DNA from: Elusimicrobiota bacterium
Lineage (GTDB): Bacteria > Elusimicrobiota > Endomicrobiia > Endomicrobiales > Endomicrobiaceae
Direction of reading: 5' to 3'
Assembly (NCBI GenBank): GCA_031256695.1
Contig: JAIRQB010000185.1
Location: forward strand, 1-8,663
DNA: 8,663 bases
How positions within the stretch are numbered: position 1 is the first letter of the stretch; each line of letters starts with the position of its first letter. Both the position numbers and the translations under genes were made by a program. This document shows positions 1 through 6,195 of the stretch, in pieces. Under the pieces are notes generated by a model that made no database searches, was not told the origin of the DNA, and saw only the letters and a list, made by a program, of their open reading frames with translations.

Positions 1-441
1 ATTAAACCCGTTTTCAATCAAAATTTTATCGTAAATTTGCGTTTTTTTTGTCCCAAGACTCGCTAAAAGGACTACATTTTGCGCTTTTGGAAACTTTTCT
101 TTTAATTCTGCTGCCGCGCTTTCAATTATGCTGATAAAAGGAATGCCTATTTCTTTTTGAATTTGCGGCAAAAAATAATGCGCCGTATTACAAGGCATCG
201 CCAAAATCTCTGCGCATGCATTTTTTATGCGTTTTGCGCTATTTAAAAGATAAGGCAGAGGATTTTCTCCTCCGCCTAAAAGAAAGCCCGTTCTGTCTGG
301 TATTTGAGCAAAATTGTCAATAATAATATGGATATGCTCTTGGTCTTTTTGAGCGGGCGAGAGTTTTATGATTTTAGAGAAAAGGTCCGCAGTCGCCTGC
401 GGACCCATTCCCCCTATAATTCCAACTAATTTTTTAGGCAT
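1..441 (-). CDS. Aspartate racemase (Asp/Glu racemase family), C-terminus cut by window edge
   Basis: Likely interconverts L- and D-aspartate in the cytoplasm by PLP-independent two-cysteine chemistry. I translated 147 codons from ATG at 441 to the edge with no stop; the family is usually about 230 residues, so roughly the last third is missing. Seen: the N-terminal glycine-rich motif GGMGPQAT (residues 10-17), N43, the IPDRT segment (47-51) with R50 as a probable substrate-carboxylate ligand, and MPCNTAH (82-88), where C84 is the first catalytic cysteine. The second catalytic cysteine would lie outside the window. The ATG overlaps the stop of the upstream aspartate/glutamate symporter (ATGCCTAA, 8 bases shared), so translation is probably coupled; only a weak GGGA-like Shine-Dalgarno precedes it. 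Family membership is firm; preference for aspartate over glutamate rests on the motif style and on the transporter neighbour. Confidence 0.9.
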   Translation of the reverse strand, partial: MPKKLVGIIGGMGPQATADLFSKIIKLSPAQKDQEHIHIIIDNFAQIPDRTGFLLGGGENPLPYLLNSAKRIKNACAEILAMPCNTAHYFLPQIQKEIGIPFISIIESAAAELKEKFPKAQNVVLLASLGTKKTQIYDKILIENGFN

Positions 442-1750
442 TCGTCCCGTCAAAAGCGTCATATTTTGCCCTATCAAATTCATTTTCAGATTTTGCCACT
501 ACTAAAGCGCCTGTTACGTCGCCGGTGACATTCATACAAGTTCTGCCCATATCAAGCAAAGCGTCTATGCCTAAAATCATCGCATATGCTGCGGCGACGG
601 CAGAACCAGCTTCCACTTTAAGCCCGACAGACTCTAAAACAAGCAAAAGCATAATAGCGCCTGCGCCCGGCACGCCCGCAGTTCCGATAGCGGCAAGGAC
701 GGCTGTCAAAACAACCATAATCATTTGCCCTAAATCAAGCGGAGCGCCTATGGCATTGGCTATAAACATCACGCAAATTGCCTCATAAATTGTAGTTCCG
801 TCCATATTGATAGTAGAACCCAAAGGCAGAGAGAAAGAATAAACGCCTCTTGAAATACCCATATTTTCAGCAGTCCTTAAACTTATAGGCAAAGTTCCGC
901 CACTTGAACGAGTGACAAAAGCCGTAAGCATTGGGTCTCTGGCTTTCTTTATAAAAGTAAAAACATTCAATTTATTTACAGCAAGAAAACCGCCATAGAC
1001 AAAAATCAACTGAACGGCAAGAGCAATATAGAGAATCACGGTGACGCCGATTAGAGGACCGACAACTTTTGAACCGTTTAAGGCAAATACATTTACGAGC
1101 AAGGCAAAAACGCCTATAGGCGCATATTGCATTACCCAGCGGACAATTATGAAAATGATTTCAACCATTCCTTCAAAGAATGTGAAAACAGTAGCCGCCG
1201 CTTTATTTATTCTCTCGTCTTTTGCTTCTCTTAAAAAAGCCAGCGCTAAACCGATTAAAAGGGCGAAAAAGATAATCTGCAAAACAGAGCCTCTATTCAT
1301 AGCGTCAAACATATTGGTAGGACTGACATTTAAGATAATAGAGGAGGCTGTCGTTTTAACGGCTTCTTTTGCCGCTGTGTTTTCAGTGATTAAATTTATT
1401 CCGACGCCCGGCTTTGTCACCATAGCGAAAATCAATCCTATTATTACAGCAAAAACAGATGTTACGGCATAATATAATAGGGTTTTAACTCCCACTTTGC
1501 CTAATCTATTAGGCGAGATGCTTGCCGTCCCTATGATTAAAGTAAATAAAATCGTAGGCACAATAATCATCTGCAAAAGCCTAATGAAAGCCGTTCCAAA
1601 AGGCGCTATCCAGCCATTGACTTTAACGGCAGTGTCGCCGCCGACAGAAGCAAGACTTATGCCGACAACAGCGCCAAGCACCAAACCTATAAAGATTCTC
1701 ATCAATAGATTTGTCTTAAAATACCAATCAAACCATCCCTTTTTTTCCAT
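434..1750 (-). CDS. gltP: Glutamate/aspartate:cation symporter (DAACS family, GltPh-like)
   Basis: Inner-membrane secondary transporter that takes up acidic amino acids with Na+ or H+. It is 438 residues, full length for the family. Signature elements are all present in order: HP1 RSSGGTLP (281-288), TM7 NMDGT (315-319), HP2 GTAGVPG (356-362), and TM8 with D396, D400, R403, T404, N407 and D411. Spacing matches D390, D394, R397, T398, N401 and D405 of the archaeal aspartate transporter GltPh. The TM8 arginine points to an acidic rather than neutral substrate. The HP1 third serine (SSS in GltPh) is glycine here. The ATG at 1750 is preceded by a strong GGAGGG with short spacing. The stop overlaps the start of the aspartate racemase, which argues for aspartate as a physiological substrate. 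C4-dicarboxylate transport (DctA-like) is an alternative but less likely; the symbol is by family only. Confidence 0.93.
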   Translation of the reverse strand: MEKKGWFDWYFKTNLLMRIFIGLVLGAVVGISLASVGGDTAVKVNGWIAPFGTAFIRLLQMIIVPTILFTLIIGTASISPNRLGKVGVKTLLYYAVTSVFAVIIGLIFAMVTKPGVGINLITENTAAKEAVKTTASSIILNVSPTNMFDAMNRGSVLQIIFFALLIGLALAFLREAKDERINKAAATVFTFFEGMVEIIFIIVRWVMQYAPIGVFALLVNVFALNGSKVVGPLIGVTVILYIALAVQLIFVYGGFLAVNKLNVFTFIKKARDPMLTAFVTRSSGGTLPISLRTAENMGISRGVYSFSLPLGSTINMDGTTIYEAICVMFIANAIGAPLDLGQMIMVVLTAVLAAIGTAGVPGAGAIMLLLVLESVGLKVEAGSAVAAAYAMILGIDALLDMGRTCMNVTGDVTGALVVAKSENEFDRAKYDAFDGTNA

Positions 1751-1769
1751 ATTCCCTCCGTTTTATTAT

Positions 1770-1820
1770 GCGGCGCATTCTTGTCTTGCCGCTTATTTAG
1801 TCTGAAAAACAGACTTTTTT
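1770..1820. other. Two small stem-loops between greA and the symporter gene
   Basis: The first is a perfect 6-bp stem AGTCTG/CAGACT with an AAAAA loop (1799-1815), followed on the plus strand by a run of six T (1815-1820). That is terminator-like only in plus orientation, whereas both flanking genes are on the minus strand. On the minus strand the T-run lies in the loop and no U-tract follows. The second is a 5-bp all-GC stem, GCGGC (1770-1774) with GCCGC (1788-1792), just upstream of the symporter ribosome binding site. They could be a transcript-processing or partial-termination signal separating greA from the symporter. Function is not established. Confidence 0.35.
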
Positions 1821-1828
1821 ATAAAAAA

Positions 1829-2293
1829 CTATCTCTTAATTGAGATAATTTTAAATTTCATTTTGCCCGCGGGAAGTTCTATATCGCAAGTCTCGCCCGC
1901 TTTATGCTCCAATAAGCCTTGCGCCAGAGGCGATTGAATGGAAATTTTATTTGCCTCTGGGTCTGCTTCTTCAATATCAACTAATGTATATTCAAATTCA
2001 TCGCCGTCTTCATTTGATATTTTGACGGCAGCGCCTATTAAAACCTTATCTGACTCTATATTTTGCTCGTCAATGAGTTGAGTTTTAGAGAGTTTTCCCT
2101 CTACTTCAGAAAGCCTGCGCATAAGATTTGTAAGAGCCTCTTTGGCGGCGTGATACTCGGCATTCTCTTTTAAATCGCCGTGTTCTCTGGCTCTTGCTAT
2201 TTCATCTTGTATTTGAGGTTTTCTTTTTTGCAAATCCTCTAATTCTTTGATTAGTTTTTCTCTTCCTTCGCGCGTTAAAAAAATAGCAGGCAT
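1829..2293 (-). CDS. greA: Transcription elongation factor GreA
   Basis: Rescues backtracked RNA polymerase by inserting its coiled coil into the secondary channel and stimulating cleavage of the nascent RNA. It is 154 residues, close to the usual 155-160. The N-terminal coiled-coil hairpin (about 1-75) carries the tip signature ARAREHGDLKENAEYHAAKE, in which D40 and E43 are the acidic residues that help hold the catalytic Mg2+. The C-terminal FKBP-like domain (about 80-154) contains the conserved SPLAQGLL segment. The start is supported by AAGGAG 7 bases before the ATG. Two TATAAT hexamers lie upstream on this strand. The symporter and racemase genes follow on the same strand after a 78-bp gap, so some readthrough is possible, but no functional link is evident. 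Confidence 0.97.
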   Translation of the reverse strand: MPAIFLTREGREKLIKELEDLQKRKPQIQDEIARAREHGDLKENAEYHAAKEALTNLMRRLSEVEGKLSKTQLIDEQNIESDKVLIGAAVKISNEDGDEFEYTLVDIEEADPEANKISIQSPLAQGLLEHKAGETCDIELPAGKMKFKIISIKR

Positions 2294-2556
2294 ATTTAAA
2301 CTCCTTAAAAAGACTTTTTTGCTCTTTAAATGCTCGGCAATTATACTAAAAACTTAATAAAAGCCGACGGAAATGAATTATAGAATAAGGATAGGCTGTT
2401 TTGGACGATGTTTGGAAGGAAAATTCAGCGTAAAATGGTAAAAAGGCGGCGTTTTACTCTGTTTTCCATAAAATGAGAGGATATTCTTAATTCTGCAAAT
2501 ACCGCATCTTTACAATCCTAAACTATTTTTGATATTAAAAACTACGGCTTTATTAA
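2294..2556. other. Divergent intergenic region between greA and the PBP gene
   Basis: This spacer must hold promoters for both directions. Seen: the greA ribosome binding site and the two minus-strand TATAAT hexamers; on the plus strand TACAAT (2511-2516) with only a poor -35 (TTAATT, 2487-2492); and a 6-bp inverted repeat GTAAAA (2438-2443) / TTTTAC (2452-2457) with an 8-base loop. A 22-codon plus-strand ORF begins at ATG 2408 but has no clear Shine-Dalgarno and no recognisable product. No gene is called. Confidence 0.4.
2340..2345 (-). promoter_or_regulatory. Candidate -10 box for greA
   Basis: The minus strand reads TATAAT here, about 46 bases upstream of the greA start. A second perfect TATAAT lies at 2377-2382. 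Neither has a good TTGACA-like -35 at 16-18 bases, so which is used, if either, cannot be decided by eye. Two consensus hexamers in an AT-rich spacer could partly be chance. Confidence 0.4.
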
Positions 2557-2583
2557 ATGTATAAACTAAATCAAGGCAAAATT

Positions 2584-4272
2584 ATGAGAATAATCAAACA
2601 TTCAAAGAGCGGCGGTAAAACAAGACAGATTATACTAACGGCTCTCATTTCTTTTCTTTTTGCAGTTTTGATAACGCGTTTGGCTTATATACAGATTTTC
2701 AGTTATAAAAAATACAGCCGGGCAGTAACTCAGATGGTTCATAGAGAAAATATAGAGCAGGGGCGCAGGGGCGATATTTTAGATAGTTCCGGCGCCGCTC
2801 TTGCAATAAGCCTTAAGAGATATGACTTGTATATAGACCCAAGGTCAATAAAAGATTATGCCGCCGTTAAAGCGAATTTAGCCGCCTCAGGCATAAAACT
2901 TCCTAAAAATAATTTGAAAGATTACGGCAATACATCATATGTCCGCATAGCGGATAATTTAAGCGAAGAGGCAGTAGCCAAAATTAAAAGCGGAGGCGAA
3001 ATTTTCGGAATAGGCTTTGAAACAAAATACATAAGGCAATACCCTGAAGGAAAAATGCTGGCTCATATCTTGGGGAGAGTAGGCGTTGACGGAAACGGCT
3101 TAAACGGAATAGAGCAGAGTTTCAACAGTTATCTTTCAGGCGGGCAGATTACAATAAAGCAGTATAGGGATGGGAACGGCAATTTAATAAATGAGGAAAT
3201 AATAGATAAAACTCAAGCCGAAGGCGGAGATTTGGTTTTAACAATTGATAAAAATATTCAATTTATAGCGGAGCAAGAACTTGAGAGAGGTTTTATAAAG
3301 AATAGAGCGAAAAAGGCTATAGCAATAGTTCAAAGACCAAAAACAGGAGAAATTTTGGCTATGGTTATTTTGCCCGAATACTCCCTTTCAGACAAAATAA
3401 GCGATGTGAAAGTTTTAAAAAATTCCGCTATCAGCGATATTTTTGAACCGGGTTCTGCTTTTAAAATTACAGCCGTTGCAGGCGCTATAAATGAAAACAA
3501 AATAAAAGTCAGCGATAAATTTTATTTAGGAGACGGCGAATATAAAATAGCGGGGCATACTATACACGATGACCACATAATCAAAGGCTATGCTGATACC
3601 GCTAAAATTATGGAAATGTCGTCTAATATAGGGCTTATAAAAATAGCCTCTACATTGGGCGAGAAGAAGTTTTACGAATATATAAGAAAATTCGGATTTT
3701 ACTCTTTGACGGGTATAGATTTGCCGGGAGAATCAAGAGGGCTTCTTTTAGAGACTAATAAATGGAATGCTCTCTCATTGCCTAATATCTCTTTTGGGCA
3801 AGGCATAGGAGTTACGGCTTTGCAACTGATAAATGCTTTCAGCGCTATAGCAAATGACGGCGTTTTGATGAAGCCTATAATTGTCAAAAAGATGGACAAA
3901 CAGCGCTCAGATTACAGTCCTAAAATGATTAGAAAAGCAGTTTCTGCAGATACGGCGCGGGAAATAAAAAAATTGTTGAAAAATGCTGTTGAAAACGGGA
4001 CAGGGATTGGGGCAAAGGTTAGAGGCTATTCTGTGGGAGGCAAAACGGGAACGGCTCAAAAAATAAATGCTAATACTGGGCAATACTCCAAATACAATTA
4101 TATTTCCATCTTTTGCGGAATCCTGCCCGCAGAAGAGCCTGAGATAACAATCCTTGTCCTTTTTGACGAGCCAAAAGGCAGTTATTATGCGGCATCTGTA
4201 GCCGCTCCTGTTTTTGCAAAAATTGCCGAGAGGACTGCAAAATACTTGAATTTGCCTCAGACAATAAATTAA
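2584..4272 (+). CDS. Class B penicillin-binding protein, FtsI/PBP3-like transpeptidase
   Basis: Membrane-anchored D,D-transpeptidase that cross-links peptidoglycan, most likely at the division septum with an FtsW-type partner. I chose ATG 2584 (562 residues) over the in-frame ATG at 2557: AAGG lies 7 bases before 2584, while 2557 has no Shine-Dalgarno, and the shorter form gives a normal basic tail. Numbering from 2584: TM helix about 15-39; N-terminal pedestal with RRGDILD (61-67) and the RYPEG-like stretch QYPEGKMLAHILG; transpeptidase domain from about 235 with FEPGSAFK (catalytic S291, K294), SSN (346-348) and KTGT (487-490). All three active-site motifs are intact. GIDLPGE and SFGQGIGVTALQL are typical of FtsI/SpoVD rather than of elongation PBP2. 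No PASTA repeats are present. It is a lone gene here, with no mraW, ftsL or murE neighbours, so a second copy elsewhere is possible. Confidence 0.92.
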   Translation: MRIIKHSKSGGKTRQIILTALISFLFAVLITRLAYIQIFSYKKYSRAVTQMVHRENIEQGRRGDILDSSGAALAISLKRYDLYIDPRSIKDYAAVKANLAASGIKLPKNNLKDYGNTSYVRIADNLSEEAVAKIKSGGEIFGIGFETKYIRQYPEGKMLAHILGRVGVDGNGLNGIEQSFNSYLSGGQITIKQYRDGNGNLINEEIIDKTQAEGGDLVLTIDKNIQFIAEQELERGFIKNRAKKAIAIVQRPKTGEILAMVILPEYSLSDKISDVKVLKNSAISDIFEPGSAFKITAVAGAINENKIKVSDKFYLGDGEYKIAGHTIHDDHIIKGYADTAKIMEMSSNIGLIKIASTLGEKKFYEYIRKFGFYSLTGIDLPGESRGLLLETNKWNALSLPNISFGQGIGVTALQLINAFSAIANDGVLMKPIIVKKMDKQRSDYSPKMIRKAVSADTAREIKKLLKNAVENGTGIGAKVRGYSVGGKTGTAQKINANTGQYSKYNYISIFCGILPAEEPEITILVLFDEPKGSYYAASVAAPVFAKIAERTAKYLNLPQTIN

Positions 4273-4356
4273 AAAATACAGAATTTGGACGCTTTGTATT
4301 ATAAATGCTTTGTCGCCTTAAATCCCATAACTCTCAACTTTATGAATTCTTAAATG

Positions 4357-4395
4357 AAAACAGCGTGTTTTGGATTTTCCAAAACACGCTGTTTT
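4357..4395. terminator. Bidirectional intrinsic terminator
   Basis: Perfect 17-bp inverted repeat: left arm AAAACAGCGTGTTTTGG (4357-4373), loop ATTTT, right arm its exact complement (4379-4395). Each arm starts with AAAA and ends opposite TTTT, so RNA from either strand gives a GC-containing stem followed by U residues. It sits between the convergent PBP gene (ending at 4272) and the HMGL-like acyltransferase gene (whose stop is at 4448), as expected for a shared terminator. Confidence 0.9.
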
Positions 4396-4447
4396 AAATA
4401 AAAATTTTTCCGCAATTTTTCACTTTTTGCTTTGCGCCATTGACTTT

Positions 4448-5821
4448 CTAAATGTATTGCGGCAGATATTTTTTTGCAAGGTCTATAAGTTCCTCGTCAG
4501 ACAATGCAGGTATGCGCCCGTCTTTAAAAATCAAGTCAATTTCCTCTTTGATTTTAACTATCGCGGGATTATTTTTGTCCAATTTCTTTTCTGATTTTAT
4601 AAGAGAGGGCAGTTGAGTGTTATACCAATAGGCTATTCCGGCAAGACCAGCCCTGTCTGTAATTTCAACTTCTAAAGGACGTTTTAAAATTTTATCAGTG
4701 TCAAAAGAACTGTAAATTTCAGGCTCTTTTAATAAACCGTCGGCGTGAATGCCCGCTCTTGTCATATTGCAATTTGCCCCTACAAAAGGCTGATTTTTAG
4801 GTATATCATAATGAATCTCTTTCCTAAAATAATCTGCAATTTCTGTAATTACTGATAAGTCCATTCCGTTTTCCGTTCCGCGAAAAGCCGCATATTCCAT
4901 AGCGAGCGCTTCTATGGGGATATTTCCCGTCCGCTCGCCTATTCCTAAAACTGTGCCATTTACAGCGCAACAGCCGTATAGCCAGCAATTTGTGGAATTT
5001 GTAAGACCCCTATAAAAATCATTGTGAGCGTGCCATTCTAAATACTCTGAAGGAACGCCCGCATAATAAGTAAAGCCATGCATTATGCCGTTGACATTTC
5101 TCGGCATTGAAGCGCCGGGGTAACTTACGCCCAAGCCCAAAGTGTCGCAGGCTCTTATCTTTATAGGAATGCCCGACTCTTTTGAGAGTTTCATAAGTTC
5201 TGTGGCAAAAGGCACTACAAAACCGTAAAAATCGGCTCTTGTGATATCTTCAAAATGGCAGCGCGGAATTATGCCCTCGCTTAAAGCGTCTTTAACTATG
5301 CCTAAATACATATCAAGCGCTTCTTTCCTCGTTTTTTTAAGTTTTAAGAAAATATGATAATCGGAAGCGGAAGTTAAAATACCCGTCTCTTTAAGACCCA
5401 TCTCCCTTACTAACTTAAAATCCTCTTTTACAGCCCTTATCCAAGAAGTGATTATTGGAAATTTATAGTCTAACTCTTGGCATTTTCTAACAGCCGCCTT
5501 GTCTTTATCAGAATATAAGAAAAATTCTGATTGCCTTATTATTCCATTGGGACCGCCCAATCTATGTAAAAATGTAAAAATATCGGCTATTTGTTTAACG
5601 GTAAAAGGAGTAAAAGCCTGTTGCCCATCGCGGAAAGTGGTGTCTGTAATCCAAATTTCGTCAGGGGTATTCATAGGGACGACTTCGCCGTTAAAGGCAA
5701 TTTTTGGAATTTCATCGTATTGGAAAGTCTCTCTAAACAGATTTGGGCTTTTTACATCCTGAAGTTCGTGATGATAACTTTCAAATTCTAATTTGTTTGT
5801 CTTTTTGTTGAATTTAAGCAT
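4448..5821 (-). CDS. HMGL-like acyltransferase, probable Re-citrate synthase (alternatives: isopropylmalate/homocitrate synthase-like)
   Basis: DRE-TIM metallolyase that condenses acetyl-CoA with a 2-oxo acid. Seen: TTFRDGQQA (61-69) with R64 and metal ligand D65, CHFEDITRAD (188-197), the metal-binding HAHND (264-268), NGT (288-290), GERTGN (295-300) and GIHADGLLK (357-365). Thus the catalytic TIM barrel is complete. At 457 residues, with only about 90 after GIHADG, it lacks the full LeuA allosteric domain of classical 2-isopropylmalate synthases (about 500 or more). The size and the long N-terminal lead (about 55 residues before the barrel) match, from memory, the clostridial Re-citrate synthase type, which makes citrate in anaerobes lacking Si-citrate synthase. 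The start has AAGGA 7 bases upstream. No leu, lys or TCA genes adjoin it, so the substrate assignment is an inference; family membership is firm. Confidence 0.8.
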   Translation of the reverse strand: MLKFNKKTNKLEFESYHHELQDVKSPNLFRETFQYDEIPKIAFNGEVVPMNTPDEIWITDTTFRDGQQAFTPFTVKQIADIFTFLHRLGGPNGIIRQSEFFLYSDKDKAAVRKCQELDYKFPIITSWIRAVKEDFKLVREMGLKETGILTSASDYHIFLKLKKTRKEALDMYLGIVKDALSEGIIPRCHFEDITRADFYGFVVPFATELMKLSKESGIPIKIRACDTLGLGVSYPGASMPRNVNGIMHGFTYYAGVPSEYLEWHAHNDFYRGLTNSTNCWLYGCCAVNGTVLGIGERTGNIPIEALAMEYAAFRGTENGMDLSVITEIADYFRKEIHYDIPKNQPFVGANCNMTRAGIHADGLLKEPEIYSSFDTDKILKRPLEVEITDRAGLAGIAYWYNTQLPSLIKSEKKLDKNNPAIVKIKEEIDLIFKDGRIPALSDEELIDLAKKYLPQYI

Positions 5822-5892
5822 AGTTTTATCCTTTTATTTCATAATTTTATACAGCAAACGCTTTTTAATAAATAAATGTCTGTCCCTTGACC

Positions 5893-5971
5893 TTTAAAAC
5901 CGCCTATATACTTTTTGAGAGTATCAAAAGTATTGTTTTTTGGCAATAAATAGGACGGTATGGGTTTTAAA
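5893..5971. repeat. Nested imperfect inverted repeat (three collinear helices)
   Basis: Outer stem TTTAAAACC (5893-5901) pairs with GGTTTTAAA (5963-5971), 9 bp. Middle stem CCTAT (5903-5907) pairs with ATAGG (5950-5954). Inner stem ATACTTTTTGA (5908-5918) pairs with TCAAAAGTAT (5924-5933), allowing one bulged T. The pairing nests without crossing, and the loops are asymmetric. It is flanked on the left by TGTCTGTCCC. It could fold in the acyltransferase leader RNA or be a relic repeat. The outer and inner stems are AT-rich, so part of this may be chance. Confidence 0.4.
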
Positions 5972-5975
5972 CAAG

Positions 5976-6030
5976 CAAAAAAGCGCATTTTGAGCCGCAT
6001 AATTTTGATTTTGCGGCATTTTTTGCGCTT
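5976..6030 (-). terminator. Terminator-like hairpin upstream of the acyltransferase gene (attenuator or small-RNA end)
   Basis: AAGCGCA (5981-5987) pairs with TGCGCTT (6024-6030), and GCCGCA (5994-5999) pairs with TGCGGC (6012-6017), with a 6x6 internal loop and a 12-base apical loop. Read on the minus strand the structure is followed directly by a T-run (GCGCTTTTTTG), the arrangement of an intrinsic terminator. On the plus strand no T-run follows. It ends about 155 bases before the acyltransferase start, and no minus-strand gene lies upstream for it to terminate, so it may end a small transcript or act as an attenuator. Confidence 0.5.
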
Positions 6031-6083
6031 ACAACAACGGTTTTGCCTCAAAAAAGCCTTATCCAATGCCATATGAGGATTGT

Positions 6084-6112
6084 TTTACATTCAATACGAT
6101 TTTTGGTATATT
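6084..6112 (+). promoter_or_regulatory. Sigma70-type promoter for the PHP-TPR operon
   Basis: A -35 TTTACA (6084-6089) and a -10 TATATT (6107-6112) are separated by exactly 17 bases; each matches consensus at five of six positions. Predicted transcription start is about 6119, leaving a leader of about 77 bases before the PHP gene at 6196. It is the best promoter in the window by eye. Confidence 0.6.
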
Positions 6113-6195
6113 TTCCGACGGATTTTGATTGTCTGCGACGCAAATTGCGCTGTTTTAAATTCAAAAATCAATAGGATTATAGGTTTTAAGCATAT

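Larger units (their letters stand above)
5822..6195. other. 374-bp divergent intergenic region, structured
   Basis: It separates the acyltransferase gene (minus) from the PHP gene (plus). Going left to right: the acyltransferase RBS; a minus-strand TATAAA (5846-5851) without a -35; the motif TGTCTGTCCCTTGACC (5878-5893); a nested imperfect inverted repeat (5893-5971); a minus-oriented terminator-like hairpin (5976-6030); the plus-strand promoter (6084-6112); and a short palindrome CGCAAATTGCG (6139-6149). A 77-codon minus-strand ORF (5839-6072) spans the hairpins, but its lysine/cysteine-rich start, lack of an RBS and unrecognisable product make it unconvincing. Confidence 0.6.

Noticed and set aside
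525..1805. Plus-strand ORFs across the symporter gene (525-788, 1041-1472, 1497-1805)
   Set aside because: Antisense shadows of a complete, motif-rich symporter on the minus strand.
2408..2476. 22-codon plus-strand ORF, basic peptide
   Set aside because: No RBS, no family resemblance, and too short to separate from chance.
2557..2583. Upstream in-frame ATG extending the PBP by nine residues
   Set aside because: No Shine-Dalgarno before it, while ATG 2584 has AAGG at 7 bases.
3699..4264. Minus-strand ORFs within the PBP gene (3699-3899, 4070-4264)
   Set aside because: They overlap the conserved transpeptidase domain and have no features of their own.
4291..4313. Direct repeat GCTTTGT (4291-4297 and 4307-4313)
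   Set aside because: Only two 7-base copies in AT-rich sequence; expected by chance.
4370..5791. Plus-strand ORFs over the acyltransferase gene (4370-4594, 5499-5762, 5591-5791)
   Set aside because: Antisense shadows of the motif-rich HMGL-like gene; one begins inside the terminator stem.
5839..6072. 77-codon minus-strand ORF upstream of the acyltransferase gene
   Set aside because: No Shine-Dalgarno, odd Lys/Cys-rich composition, no recognisable domain, and it runs through two hairpins including a terminator-like one; more likely non-coding.
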